Source: Sistotremastrum niveocremeum HHB9708
Lineage: Eukaryota; Basidiomycota; Agaricomycetes; Sistotremastrales; Sistotremastraceae
Length of the DNA stretch: 64,000 nucleotides
Assembly: GCA_001630475.1 (NCBI GenBank)
Contig: KV419424.1
Span: forward strand, 312,931-376,930
Direction: 5' to 3'
In this document: one piece after another, positions 31,587-44,772 of the stretch
How positions within the stretch are numbered: the stretch's first letter is position 1
Layout: every line of letters begins with the position of its first letter
Notes under the pieces: model-generated
Seen by the model: the letters and a program-made list of their open reading frames with translations, nothing else
What the model was told of the DNA's origin: nothing
The model's database searches: none
Translations under genes and position numbers: made by a program

Positions 31587-34500
31587 TTAATCCATTTCCG
31601 TGACAATCTCTACAGCTCCACTCCGCAACCAGTCTTCCAAGTCTCCCATGTTATCGTCGAGGCAAGCAGCAGCTTTGGGAGTGTCTTCAAGCAATGTATC
31701 TGATCGATCTTCGGGTGCCGAAACATGCGGATGTGCGCTAGAGATTATTTCGGGATCAGCTAATTCAGCGTCGATAGTCTTAGAATGATTCAATTCCAGG
31801 TCTTCTAGGGGCGGGCTCGGACTAGAAAGAAAAAGTGGAACAGTTGATGCGACAGGGCTAGATCTGTTGGACAAGTCGATAGCCTCGTCTGGACCCCGCT
31901 GGCGTTTAGCAGATGGTACAGGAGACGGTTGTAAGCCTTGACGTCTTTTCCTAGGAATCACCTTCTTCTCAAGAACAGAGGGCGAGACATTGCGTGATGC
32001 CTGGTCGAAAACTTCCCCTAGGCTCGGTATGTCTTCGGATGAGGATGAACATTCTACATCGTCCTTCGAGTGAGATGCTAGGTTAGCCTTGCGAGGTCGA
32101 GTCATTTTAGACGTAGGGCTGCGCATGAGTGCCGGTCCTCTTCCGACTGTGGTTCGAGGGGTTGGGCGAATAGTAGGTTTTCTCGGTTCCTTTGGCTCTC
32201 CTCCTAGTAATGTTCGAGGCGTAGGGCAAATCGTTCCCGAAGTTTTTCTGGGTTGCTTTGGCTCTTCCTCGGATAATGTCGGCTTGACGGTTGATCTTTC
32301 TGGTATATTTTTGCTCCATGCGCTGGATGCAGTGGGAATTCCATCCCGACAACTAGGCATGCAACAACTGTCAGCGTGCCACGCGATTTACAATTGCAAT
32401 ATCACCATAAGTGTCGACACTTGCCCTTGTCCTTGCAAGTATGTTTACACCTAATCCATTCTCCTTTTATCGTCACTGGAAAGAAATGCGAGGCGAGGGC
32501 CTTACGGGACATTTCCATTCGGGAGCCGCGAAGGCGGTTGAGCTGAGGCCGCTGAGGGAACTTCCACAGTTGTTTGCAAGTTATTGGCACTTGGTCCTGT
32601 ATTTCGAGAAACTTTCGAATTTAAGGTCAATATCAGGTTGCTCGAAGAGCCACGAAATACTAAGTTTTACGTACCTTCCTCATCTGGTTCGAATAAAGCT
32701 GCACACATTGAAGGATCTTGATGCAATTCTTTCATCTCCCAATCCTGTTCCCGATATTAGCTCTCATCAATAGCGAGTATGCAAAGATCGAACCAAGGCA
32801 GTCAAAGGTCTGGTCTCCAGCGTGGGGAATTCCGATGGAGGAACACTTGGTTTGTATTCATGCACCACAGCCAGGCCACCGAAATCATCCTGGACTTGTG
32901 AAGAAACAAATGAGATACGCAACAGAGGTACGCACTGGACTGATATGGACAACAACAGACTGGCTAGGCTTGTCGAGGCTAGCGACAACAGAAAACGACT
33001 TGGTATCTCTAAGATATTTGGTGCTGAATCGAATAATATTAGATTTTATATATCCGCGCTGAAATGTAGACTTGCGGTATACGCCGATAGTCGATCCATT
33101 TGTAGTCCGAGGTCAGTGTCAATACCGTGGTCATGCCTAGTGATCTTTTGTTCTTCTTGCTTTTAGTGGGCTCTACGAGTTGTTTTTCAAGGCCGCAGAT
33201 AACCTCCAAGGTTGCTGCTATCGGTTGCGTTCCGCCAAAGGTCGCGACCGACACTTCGGAAACGGACACTGTATACTGGGGAAGTTCGTTTGCTGATGCC
33301 AGGAGCTCTTCGCCAAACTGGCGCTTTCTATTGAGGAGCTGTTAAAGATCTAGTCAATAATCAAGAACAATGAAGCACAACAAGGTACTGACATTCCCCA
33401 ATCGGACCGCATTCTGAGCGCGAAGAATAGGTATGGAAGTTATACCATGGCTGGCCAAGACCTACAATCCAAGCCTTAAATACGAGAAACCACAACAGCT
33501 AGTCTGGAAAGCCTACCTTGATGCTAGCGAGGATCATTCAGAATTGGGAAAAACATGTCAATGAACAAGTACGATTTCTCCCCCAACTTATCCAACTGTC
33601 TGAGAACGATCGGTCGATCTTCCCAAGCTTTGGCGTTCAGCGACCTCAATCTAGCAGGAACATTATGAGGGATCGCTTTCCCCTCAAAAGGGGTATACTC
33701 ACAGATCCATGCTATGTTTCAATTGAGCTCCATTCTGCTTTGCAATTGCCACATCTCCAACAACTGAGAGTTCCCCGTTTAGTCGGAATGCATATAGTGA
33801 AGCTGAACAGTCCAACCGCGAACTATCCTCGAGGCGTGGCGGAAGACTGTCATGGCGTCTAGATGCGGTTGGCTGTCGGGCGATTTGTAGATTGGATTAG
33901 ACAGCGACACCCCGCCCAAAATTGCCTTCCGGCCTTCTCAGAGTCGCAGTATGGCGAAGGGACTTACGTACTTGTATTAAAATGAATGTTTTGTCAGCGG
34001 GCTTTTCCACTTTCTTAATTTTGAACCGAATTGCATCGTCGTCTTTGATCAGATTATAGACCTAAGAAGTTTGAGATTTGGTAACAAGTCGAGGTTGGAG
34101 GTTCCTACAGTCTTTTCTCCCGCACGCAAACGTATCGTGTTGAATCTGATATGCATGTTAGGGATCGCACGATCACGATGATTGGGAACAGCACGTACTC
34201 TTCGGCGCCACAAAGTAGTTCAAGCTTGATAGGGGTAAATACGTCGCCTATAAAATCCAAGGAAGACACACTATATCACGGACGCTGGCACAAGGATTTA
34301 AGTCGAGGATACTTGTCATCTGAAAGGTTTTCGTTCAGGCCACGCCGACGAGAAAGGAAACAGGCATACAGTAGTGTGTCGCAAGTAGTACTAAATCAGA
34401 ATGTGAGTAAACTGAGAAGAGAATGGTCACTCGAACCTACTTTCGACATGATTTCGCCGAACTCCGTTAAACAGAAACGGTCTTTTCCATCAAGATCCTG

Positions 34501-37393
34501 TACAAGCTCGGTTTCGCGAAGCTTGTTAATCGAGTTAGTGACCAGGGCCTCCAGTCTCTGTCGCCAGCTATCGTGTGCTTGTCCCGTCAAACCGTATCTT
34601 GAAGGATTCTTCTGGATGCGCTGATACAGAAACGAGTCCTGTAGCCAAAGGTTGGCTGATGCAGTGTCGGTTATGGTCCCCAGACCGATTTCCGAGTTCA
34701 AATGTTCAACCAGGTTCATGTGCAAAGAGCTTTCGATGACTGTTTCGCCGGCCTTCATCCGCTGATACTTGTACTCTGACTGTGAATCACACATAATTAT
34801 AACCACGCCTTCTTTATCTAAGACTGGAGTTAGCTAGCGGTGCAGCTTGCAGGAGGCTTGGGATTTCACCAAATTGAGGTCGGCCCTAAAATATGTTAGG
34901 CTTATTCCCGTATGCCAGCACCGGATGGCTTACAGCACGACCCATCATTTGAATCACGTCCAAATCAGAGTATTCCTTCCACTCAGTATCTTGCCAAATT
35001 CTCGTTCCCTTGATAACTACGGTATGCGCAGCTGGGCCACCTCCATCAGAATGAGGCAAAGAAATGACAATCCTGCTTACGCAAATTTACCCCCATGGCC
35101 AAGGTCTGATGGGAGAGATTTAGTGATAATCCAAATGCACGGCTGACTCACGGATGTGGCAACAACAACATGGAGAGTGCGATTCAAGAACAGAGTCTCG
35201 GTCATTCTTCGGTCTTCCATGCTAAGACCGGCATGATGAACGCCAATTCCGTTCGTGGCAAAATCTGCTCCAGAAAATCACATGAATATGCCTTCCTGAG
35301 CGATGCGCACGAACCTTGAAGTTGTTTGTCTTGAAATGTAGCTTCAATGCTGTGAACCGAGGGTCAGGGACGTCATGTGACAGGCTGCCATTGCGTACCG
35401 AGCCGGTTTCTGCCAAGGAGTGTTGCGGCGCTGTTCGAGAGCTTTTGTGAAATCTTTGGATAGTTGATCCGCCGTTCCAATGACACCCTTGCGGGTAGCA
35501 ACGAAGATAAGAACAGGCTTCCTCTCCGAATGTTCCTCCATGGCGGCATATAGCTCAAAGTCCAGTTTTCGGTTGAACTGAAAATCATTCTGGTTTTTCT
35601 TGGGATATGCTTTTACGAATCGCGTCAGTTTGCAGCTGCGATATTCCTCGCCAAACTAAGATTCGGATTAATAAAGGTCTGACAGTCAGTTTCAGTATGT
35701 ACCTGTTTGACAACAGTGTTCTCGTTAGAATGGCCTTTAATCCACGCGGCAATGTCTTCGATATTGGGAACCGTCGCCGAAACTAACATGAATCTGATTG
35801 CAGACCCTCGAGCCTTCATTCGCGAGATGACAACCTCCAAGACACTGCCTCGTGTTTCGTTGAGAATATGTACCTGTCATCAGATCTAATCACCGTTTTT
35901 GCTATCAGGGATAAGGCTTGCCTCATCCACAAGAAAGACCTTGATCTGGGAAAGAATCGTTACATGATCGTTCCACTGTCGCGAAAGACTATCAAGTTTC
36001 TCTGGCTTCACTACCAGTTATCGCGAAGTTGGACGGAATAAGGCAGCCTCACAGTTGAAATTCTTTGGAAAAGATCGACGTCAATGTCGATGAATTCTCG
36101 AGTAGAGGTTCCTCACATGATCGAAGCATTCTTTGCATTCCCCCACGGGTCTCGGCCGTCGATGACCGTATCGCCGGTCAGTTCACAACCTGATCATCAG
36201 CAATGAAATAAAGCCAACACAGAGATCAGCTCACAAGTAATACCAAGGACCTCGAACTTGGCAGACCAGTCACGGTATCTCTCACTACACAGGGCCTGTC
36301 GACGTTCAATTAAAGCATCAAGGTAAAGAGAGCGCGATGTTGTTGTCTACCTTGGTCGGAGCAAGGTATATGCATTTGCAAGACGATGCATGACCCTGCA
36401 ACTTGGCGAAGAGTCTTATCACAGCAAGCTCGAACAGGACCTGAGAGCGGCGTGAGTTCGGCCGAGGTCATGAAGTCTTAATGCATACGGTCTTTCCACT
36501 TCCTGTCGGCGCACTTATCACCTATTCACTATTAGATGGAGTTGAGATGTCCCGTTAGAGACGATAACAAACCATATTGACGTCAGACTCCATAACCTAG
36601 TGATACGTCAGTGATGACTGGGTTTGCGAATAAAGACGATTCACCTGTGAAAAACATTGCGATTGCACCGCATTGAACACGCCGAATTTGAAAAGACCGC
36701 GATATATATCAGCTGAGGCGTGCATGAACGTCTGGAAGAGGTTTCGTGAAGAATCAACCTCAAACACATACGCAAAGCAGAAGTTGGGACCAATCGGGTG
36801 GAATAAGAGTTGGCATTTGCGTCAAGGGCTGCTGTTGTATTGCTACGGGCCGATGTTTCATGCTCTCGCATGCCTCGACGGTCCATTGAGGGTTGTGGCA
36901 GGTATTGGGGTGCTAAACATCTGCAGATCAGCGCCCTTCTTTTGGAGACAGCAAAGAGATCGCATACATGGACTGTTATACTGGGCGGCAGGGTGCGATG
37001 GGGTGGAATCACCTCTTTCGAAGACGTCGTAGCCATGAGAGTCAGTCGTATGATGAGAAGGGATGAAGTGAGCAGGACTCTCAGCATATGAATAGTACTG
37101 GGAGACTTGTCCTGCTCGTGATGGAGATGTGACGGCAGAAAATTGGTGGGCCTCATCGTCGTAGGGCAGTGACACTTGGTCCTGTTCAGGAGGCGGTTCC
37201 TTTAGGGAACGAGACACTTACAAAACTCAGACGTAGTCACTGGCATATATGCGTCTCCGTCCAACTGCTGAGCTGGAACAGCGTAATCTTCTTCGTCCAG
37301 GCTGTCGTACGCATACTCGGCGTCACCACCGGGCTGTTGCTGGATTTGTGGCTCCCAAAAAGGAGAGTATTGTTCCTCTTGGTGATAAGACAT
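31587..37393 (-). CDS. MER3: Meiotic DNA helicase MER3/HFM1
   Basis: A Ski2-like superfamily-2 helicase that stabilises crossover intermediates in meiosis. On the minus strand it starts MSYHQEEQYSPFWEPQ. An N-terminal block IYRGLFKFGVFNAVQSQCF precedes the helicase core: SAPTGSGKT (Walker A), FMLVSATVPN, FVATRKGVIGTA, GVHHAGLSMEDRR and VIQMMGRA. Next come a winged helix (SSLHMNLVEHLNSEIGLGTI) and a Sec63 domain (LLNRKRQFGEELLASANELP). After it lies a Cys-rich motif CKHTCKDKGKCRHL joined over an intron to CCRDG, typical of HFM1 proteins. The C-terminal exon is long and disordered. There are well over fifteen short exons; I did not resolve all junctions, least of all at 36.7-37.1 kb. Confidence 0.88.
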
Positions 37394-37685
37394 GATGGTT
37401 CAGCAGAAGGAGCAGACGCGCCCCAAAACCAAGCAACAAGCGCGTCGTGGATGATCGATGAGATCACGAAATCGCGTGACTTGCGAAAGACTCGACCTCG
37501 ACTTACGGCGTCGGCCTGACGTGCTCGTCATTATCTTGGAACAAAATTGCTCATCTAGTCATCGAAATCGTTCTTGGTTGACGATTCAAGAGTGACGCTC
37601 ATTCGGTGCTAGACTTGCGTGTTTGTTATTTGGCGTTGACGCATTGCGTGATTGGCACTGGAACATCCTAACATCCCTTGTCAAC
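37394..37685. promoter_or_regulatory. Divergent promoter region, MER3 / MTHFR
   Basis: 292 nt between divergent ATGs. No TATA box or other element that I can name; no gene. Confidence 0.4.
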
Positions 37686-40072
37686 ATGAAGCTGGTCGAT
37701 AAAATATCACTTTTTACCCCCGCCAACCCTTTCTTTACCTTTGAGTTTTTCCCGCCGCGGACAGACCAAGTTGCGCTGGACCAATGAATTTTGACAGCTT
37801 GCTCACACCAACTGCAGGGTTTCCAGAAGCTGATCGCTCGCATCACTCGTCTCTCTAGGCTCAACCCACTGGCCGTCAGTGTCACATGGGGTGCAGGAGG
37901 TGCAACCATCAATCGAAGCTTGGATCTTGCATGGGCTGCTCAGAGAGAGCAACGCCTGGAGACGATCTTGCATCTGACATGCACTAACATGGTTCAGGGC
38001 CTCATTGACGATGTGCTCAAGGTATTATCCCACAGAAATAATTTGACAGGATTTCTGATCGGTTGACTTACCACGCAGAATGCGAAAGAGTGCGGAATTC
38101 AAAACATTCTGGCACTGCGAGGAGGTATGTCGTCTTCGTCACTTTTCCATGGACGTCTCACCATGGAGATTACTTCCAAGTTTAGATCCGCCTCGAGGGG
38201 AGGAATATTGGAAGCCTACTGATGCTCGTTTTCAACATGCTGCCGATCTTGTGTCCTACATCCGCTCCTCGCCGTTGTATAGTGATTATTTCTGTATAGG
38301 AGTCGCGGGTGAGTACTTTTCGACCTTATTTATCGAATAATACTAAAGGCTCCATTTGACCAGCTTATCCTGAAGGTCACTCTGACAAATTGCTTGAAGA
38401 AGACGAAGAATTGGCATATCTGAAGCAAAAGGTCGACGCAGGAGCCGACTATATAATGACCCAACATTTTTACGATGTCGATGCTTTTCTTGAATGGGTC
38501 AAGAAAGTGCGTCAAAAAGGTGTGTCCACTAATATTTGAGTTGCACTCTGTCTACACTCTTGCAGGCATTCGTGTCCCTATCATTCCTGGCATCATGCCA
38601 ATCCAGACCTATTCTTCGTTCCTTCGCCTCACTAAACTATGTGGAACTGAAGCGCCACCCCACGTCATGGACGCTCTTGAACCCATCAAGGTTCGTATCG
38701 GCCACAGGTATGATTGATTGGCTAACGTTCTGCACAGCACGATGATCAACGCGTGAAGGACTTTGGGGTGGCTTTAGCAGTCGAGATGATAAGAAAAATC
38801 AACGCGTCGAGCGAAATTTCTGGCTTTCATTTCTGCACTTTGAATTTGGAGCGGAGCATTGTGCTAATATTAGAGCAACTTGGATGGACGGGAGAACACG
38901 CCTCTACGACGAATCGTCTTATTACGGTAAACCTTACCGGCAGCGATGCTCGATGCCCACTGATGAGCTACAGGGAGCTTCGCAAGTTGAAGTCGAAGAT
39001 TCGAGTTTGAACTCCAATTTTCGGATCACTCCCTCGGAGGCTTTGGACACTGCAGCTTCCACTTTGGCAGGGAAGTCGTCACGAGGGCTAGCTCAAGAAG
39101 TAGGGAAAGGCGAACTCAACAGCGAGGCGACATGGGACGAGTTCCCGAATGGCAGGTTCGGCGATGCCAAAAGCCCAGCGTTTGGAATCGGCCAAGACCC
39201 TTGGAATCCTAGCTCCAGTGTTCTTACCGGTGTGCGGCCCTTCTCTGCTGACATCTACTGCCCAAAAATAACCCCTAACAGCCAGATCGTGAATGGGGAA
39301 GTCCCAAGTCGACCGAGGATCTTACTCATCTTTTCCTTCAGTATCTTCATTCCGAGATCTCATCAACCCCATTCTCCTCCAATCCCCTATCCCTTGAGAC
39401 CAAAAAGATCCTGCCCCAGCTTGTCGCGCTGAATGGCGCCGCCCGATGGACAGTTGGATCTCAGCCAGCGGTTGACTCAGCCTTGTCCACAGACGAGGTT
39501 GTGGGCTGGGGCCCTCCAGGAGGTTATGTATTCCAAAAGAGCTTTGTCGAATTCTTCACCACCCATGACGATCTTCTCGAGATCGTCAGCAAACTGGAGA
39601 AAATCGACGGAGATTGGTTCACATTCTATGCTGCCGATTCTGAGGTGAACTTGTTAACGACCGCTTTCGTGTTGTCCTGACGAGACGCAATTGAAGGATA
39701 ATTTTACGAGTAACGTTGACGCGCAAGCAAGAAACGCAGTGACATGGGGAATTTTCCCCGGCCATGAAGTGACTCAATCCACTATCATCGACAAAGAGTC
39801 CTTTATTTCGTGGAAGGTGCGGCCGAACTCAAAATGACTGAAGTCAGCCTGACCATCCGTGATAGGAGGAAGCATTCGAAATATGGCACCAATGGGCGCT
39901 GACCTACCCGCCCGATTGCCCCGAGAGAAGGATACTGGACGAGGTATGGAGAACACGGTGGCTCGTCACCATCATACACCACGACTTCAAGACTCCCGAT
40001 GGATTATGGAAGTTGCTGCTGGACAACAGGGATTCAAATAAAACTGAGGATCCAAATCGCGTAACGAAGTAG
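37686..40072 (+). CDS. MET13: Methylenetetrahydrofolate reductase
   Basis: Reduces 5,10-methylene- to 5-methyl-tetrahydrofolate, the methyl donor for methionine synthesis, with FAD in the N-terminal barrel. It starts [28 protein letters not shown] (first 28 residues, split here: [11 protein letters not shown] is the key run). Further runs: [83 protein letters not shown]. The C-terminal regulatory domain has [36 protein letters not shown], and a last exon ending near [13 protein letters not shown]. At least ten exons. Of the two fungal forms it fits the main methionine enzyme. The stop is only 6 nt from the stop of the convergent APC15-like gene. Confidence 0.93.
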
Positions 40073-40078
40073 TGTTAT

Positions 40079-40694
40079 TCATGTCCCTAGAGTTTCTATT
40101 GCAGCAGATGACTCGTCTCGCGTTTCGTCACCATCGTCTTCATAGTCTCCCGTTTGATCGTCCGGTTCGAGATCTTGGTCGTCGTTCTCGCCTGTTTCGT
40201 CCAGGTCCTCCATGTTCGCATCGAGGTCAACGGCTGAGTCGTTTTCGCCTTCTTCAACTTGCGAGCCTACGGGGGAATGGGTAGACTGTTCGTCGTCAGA
40301 GGACTCGTCAGCTTGAGCCTGAGTTGAGAATAAGTCAGACGCAAAGTCGGTTAAATGGTGGCCCAAACTCACGTCGTTCTTTTCCTCATGCTGCGTGAGC
40401 GTCTTGCCCAGTGGAATCAGAAAGGAAAAGCCTCGATGTTTTATATCTTCAGTCTACACCACAAAGATCAATGACCGTCATGCCAGCATGTAATCGTTGG
40501 CTGGATACCATTTCCTCGAATTCGTTTTCAGAGTCGCTGAGATCAGCCAGCTCCTTGCACAGATCTCGTCGAGCATTGAAATATTGTCTTCGCTGTCCAT
40601 ACTTTGGAAGTGGAACTGGATATGGCTGAGGGGGATCTGGCAACAGCAATGGGAACGGCGGAGGCGGTTGTATGAGCGTGGGCGACAAGACCAT
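40079..40694 (-). CDS. Anaphase-promoting complex subunit 15-like (Apc15/Mnd2)
   Basis: Probably the small APC/C subunit Apc15, needed for turnover of the mitotic checkpoint complex. Three exons (40694-40509, 40453-40373, 40318-40079) give 168 residues, frame exact. The N-terminus is Pro-rich (MVLSPTLIQPPPPFPLLLPD). A helical middle (QYFNARRDLCKELADLSD) is followed by GFSFLIPLGKTLTQHEEKND, which lines up with the LxPxGK...E motif of Apc15, and then a long Asp/Glu-rich tail. Acidic tail and order fit Apc15, but the family is weakly conserved, so I give moderate confidence. An in-frame ATG at 40727 could add 11 residues. Confidence 0.6.
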
Positions 40695-40810
40695 CTTGGC
40701 CGCCGCCTTTTGCGCGAAACATCTCACGGACGCATTTCAAGCATTATGGAATGCAAAAAGGCCCATAAGGGCATTCCACTCTCTGTCGCTCAGATAACCG
40801 TGTCTCTTCC

Positions 40811-43174
40811 ATGCTGTTGGCCGTTTCAGCTACCCTTGCGTTCAGTCTCTGTCTGGCTCTGGCCAGCGCAAGTGCCGCCCAACTTCATCCATGGTCGTAT
40901 TCTACGCATGATTATTTTGTTCTCGAACACGATCCTTCTCATGGCATGACGCCTTCAACGTGTGCCTCTGAGCTAGGACTGGAGCTCGTCCACCCTTTGG
41001 GCGAATTGCCAGACCATTGGGTTACGAGACGCGCGAAGACCGAAAGCGCTGCAACGATTCCAGAATCTCCGTGGGGTATCCTCCAAAACCATCAATCGCG
41101 ACGGAGCCACGCATTCAATGCTCGTCTCTTGTCGTCTATCAAGAGCTTGGAGCAGCATTCTCCGCGCCGCCTTCATAAACGCGATGACATTGTGCTGAGA
41201 GGGATTCCACCGCCGGCTCCGTACAGCTCGGTACGCGCAGTGGCTGATCGATTTGGCATTGAAGACCCTTTGTTTTCTGAGCAATGGCATCTTGTCAACG
41301 AAGAAGATTATCAACACACGCTCAACGTTTTACCGGTATGGGAGAGAGGCATTACTGGCGCGGGCGTGATAGTCGCTCTGATCGATGACGGTCTTGATTT
41401 TGACAGTGAAGATCTGTCTGCCAACTTTGTGAGCATTTTTTTCACGCTTTGGTGTTATGGGATTTTTACTAAGCAAAATCTCAGGCAGTTGAGGGGTCCT
41501 ACGACTTTAATGATCATGTTCCATTGCCCAGGCCTCGACTTGCCGATGATACACACGGCACTCGGTGTGCTGGGCAGATAGCTGCTGGAAAGAATGATGC
41601 ATGCGGCGTAGGCGTTGCATATGGATCGAAAGTGGCAGGTCTACGTATGCTGTCGGGTCCCGTCAGCTCTATCGAGGAAGCCACCGCAGTCAATTATCAC
41701 TACCAGGAAACCGCCATCTACAGCTGCAGTTGGGGGCCCCGCGATGATGGCAGGACTCTGGAGGCTCCAGCGCCGCTCATTAAAAAGGCAATTTTGAATG
41801 GGATAACGAGAGGCCGTGGGGGCAAGGGATCCCTCTTTGTGTTTGCCAGTGGCAATGGCGGCAACTTTGATGATCAGTGTAACTTTGATGGCTACGCAAA
41901 TAGCATCTACACGATTACTGTCTCGGCCATCGACGCTACAGGAGGCCACCCATGGTATTCCGAGCCGTGCGCAGCAAATATGGTTGTCACGTATAGCTCG
42001 GGGGATAGGACCAAACGATCAATTGTGCGTGCATTATCAACAGTAATTGCCATTATTCACCAGTTTGGTAGGCGACAACTGATGTGGGTGAGAACAAGTG
42101 CACCAACGAACATGGAGGGACCTCTGCGGCTGCCCCGTTTGCGTCTGCTATATTTGCTCTTGCTCTTTCTGCACGGTATGAAGGCAGATTTACTTGATTG
42201 CCATCGACTCATTTTTCCGACCTAGGCCCGAGCTTAGTTGGCGAGACATACAATATCTCTGTATTCATTCCGCCGTTCCAGTCAACCTTGATGACCCTGA
42301 TTGGGAAGATACCGCCCTCGGAAAGCCATATAGTAATAAATTCGGCTGGGGAAAATTGGACGCCGATCGCTTCGTTTCGGCAGCCATGGATTGGCAACTC
42401 GTTAATCCACAAGTATCTGTCAATCTTGAACGGATCATGTTGGAAAACGCCACAATATCGGAGGACGAGGAGCGCATGGCAGGAGGTGCTCTCATTGGGC
42501 GAAATGGGACGTCCAGCAGCGTCAGCGTCAACACCAATACCCTCGTCGAACAAGAATTCGACAACCTTGAGCATGTCACGATAACAGTCTGGATTAATCA
42601 CCAGCGACGCGGGGACGTTGAAGTGTCGCTGGTGAGCCCGCATGGGATCCGAAGTATCTTGGCTTCGAAGCGAGCGTATGATACGTCTGAAGATGGGTTT
42701 TTCGGGTGGACATTCTCGACTGTCAAGCATTGGTAAGTTCTATTGTCCTCACGTACGACTAGCTTTCATCTGGGTCATGGTAGGGGCGAAGATCCTAGGG
42801 GCACCTGGTCCTTGGTGGTTTCGGACCAGAACGACGAGGAATATGAGGGAAGTTTCGTAGCTTGGCAGATGTCGCTCTATGGTTCAACCACTGCAAAACC
42901 CACACCAGAAGCGACCATTTCTACATCAGAATCGATTGCCTGGACCTCGGCGACGTCTCCATTACCTCCAGCTACCGAAACTGCTTATTATCTCCAGTCT
43001 GAGGATTTGAGCATGGTTGCTATAGCTGCCATAAACGAACACAAGCCCCTCTTCGTCTCTGTGGCTGCCTTGCTGCTTGTTGTCTTTGGCTTTGTGATGT
43101 GGACTTGGGCGTGGAGAAGCGAAACACAAAGGGGATCATATGCGTTACTGGCTACGCAACCCTTATCTCCTTGA
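40811..43174 (+). CDS. KEX2: Kex2-type proprotein convertase (kexin)
   Basis: A late-Golgi membrane protease cutting after Lys-Arg and Arg-Arg in secreted precursors such as pheromones and enzymes. Five exons (introns 41429-41484, 42025-42071, 42176-42225, 42733-42783) give 719 residues in frame. Signal peptide MLLAVSATLAFSLCLALASA; propeptide with the self-cleavage site RRLHKRDD. The triad is complete: Asp in ALIDDGLDFD, His in DDTHGTRCAG, Ser in HGGTSAAAPFAS, with the oxyanion Asn in ASGNGGNFDDQCN. A P domain follows (EHVTITVWINHQRRGDVEV, RGTWSLVVSD), then a Ser/Thr-rich stalk, one membrane helix (PLFVSVAALLLVVFGFVMW) and a short cytosolic tail. All expected parts are present. Confidence 0.95.
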
Positions 43175-44772
43175 CATGATTAAAGTTTAACTATGTTCTT
43201 GTATACTAATAGGAGTAATTAATAACGGACGAAGAGACAGTCGTTGTGTTCTCCGGCTGAGGGATGCCTGAGAACAAGTTTTGTACTGCATGTGCTGGTT
43301 CTGGCTTGTAGAATAAGTTTATGCGCCGTCAGTCCTGTCAAAGCCGTAGCATTTGGAAATTATCTGGATGGTAGAGCGAATCCTCGGCTGCGTCGCGACT
43401 ACCCTTGGTCGCTGAAAGTGTACCCTAGTCTTGATAACCATAGCCTGAAGAATGGCAGTTTTTGCTGAAGTGCTTTGGTGCTGCTCAGGTTTGGGTCAAG
43501 ACCCGATAAAATTGAAAATCTGTCAACTTTATAAAGTCAGACCGATAGTTTGGTAATGAAACGAGGTACAGTGTATGCAATGGACCAGAAGTTCTCAATA
43601 TCTGGATGTGCCTAACAATTACAGTTCAGAGAGATAAAAGGTGGTCCGTGCATCGGTGTATTGATGCCAAGGCCAATAGGGCTGCGAATGGGCAATCGAC
43701 ATCAGTAAGGTCTACGCACACAATACTGTTTGAGAACACGTCTGTAGATGAGCCACGACTTGCCTCGAACCCGCCGACCGATGCAACTATCAAGCTTCAG
43801 ATATAACGCGGAAGTGGAGCAACCGAGTAACATTGACACCGCAATGCATTGAAAGCCTTGCATCAGTACGTCTGCAATGTTGTACTGTTGAATTTGGCGT
43901 CGGATTTTTCAGGTGTCACCAACACATCAGAGTGTTTTGGTTGACAGCACTGAGGAGGTTGAGTTGTCGTGCCAGTGGAGCGTGAGCGAGAAACGTTTCT
44001 GTTCAAAAAGCACATGACAAAAGAGATTATGAAAAAGGGCGTGCATGGCTGACCTCTTCCTGGGCAAGACTTCAGTCTCTTACATTCTCACATCCCAAAG
44101 GGCAGTCCGTGCGACAGGCATTATCTCTTCTAGATAGTATGCTGTGCCTCCCGCATTACAGACAGATGATTCCCATCCCAAGAACAGTGATGCGTTGACA
44201 GAGAGATGATTGGTCTCGATGCGTACAGCGCAGACAAAAGCGAGCTTAAATTATCGACGACGAAAGTAAACGCCGGTACCGAACAGCAGACCAGATTATG
44301 GAGATGAAGTGCCTCGACGAAATCTATTGGATGTGGCAAGAGATGTAGAACGAACAGAGACATGGAAGTCAAGTGGTACAGGCCTATCAGGCCGATAGTC
44401 CCAACTGGAGCGGTATTCGCCAAGTTTTGGCCTTCCTTCAAAGGTCAAGGCGTGGCAAGCGAGAGTGCAAGATAGGTCGACGGACCGTGCGTGATTCAAA
44501 GCAGACAGACCTCAGAGACAGAAGTAACTAGTATTCGCAGAGATTATGTTGTCCTATACGCGACCTAGCTTCGTCTTTCGGGAGAGCTGAGGGAAAGCGA
44601 GCTGGAAAGGGCCAGGGGCAAGACTCGAACTCGGAAACCACAACGGCTGACGGATTTGTGCTTCCGAAATCCGGTTAGTCAGGAACGGAACTGATCATAG
44701 CAGTAAAGGGAGGGTCACTCAAGGGAACTAGCTTGTAGTTATAAAGTTTTACAACCCTGCCATGCCAAGGCC
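43175..44772. other. Gene-poor interval
   Basis: About 1.6 kb with no gene that I can support, the longest such stretch here. Short open frames (for example 43606-43806 plus and 44130-44441 minus) have no recognisable domain, splice structure or conserved look. No terminal repeats or transposase pieces seen. A tRNA-like relic lies near its end and an intact tRNA-Lys gene follows. Confidence 0.5.
44611..44692 (-). pseudogene. Possible degraded type-II tRNA
   Basis: On the minus strand the end of this stretch has a T-arm-like run (GAGTTCGAGTC) preceded by a small hairpin of variable-arm type (AGCC/GGTT) and a strong 5-7 bp hairpin of anticodon-arm type (CGGATT/AATCCG). The acceptor halves do not pair and the T stem has a mismatch, so it is not a working gene as I read it. 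It lies 80 nt from tRNA-Lys. Weak evidence. Confidence 0.3.

Noticed and set aside
44130-44441. Minus-strand 103-codon frame in the gene-poor interval
   Set aside because: Hydrophobic but without domain or family look; an isolated open frame of this size is expected by chance in 1.6 kb.
43175-44772. Transposon remnant in the gene-poor interval
   Set aside because: No terminal inverted repeats, target-site duplication, transposase or reverse-transcriptase pieces could be seen.
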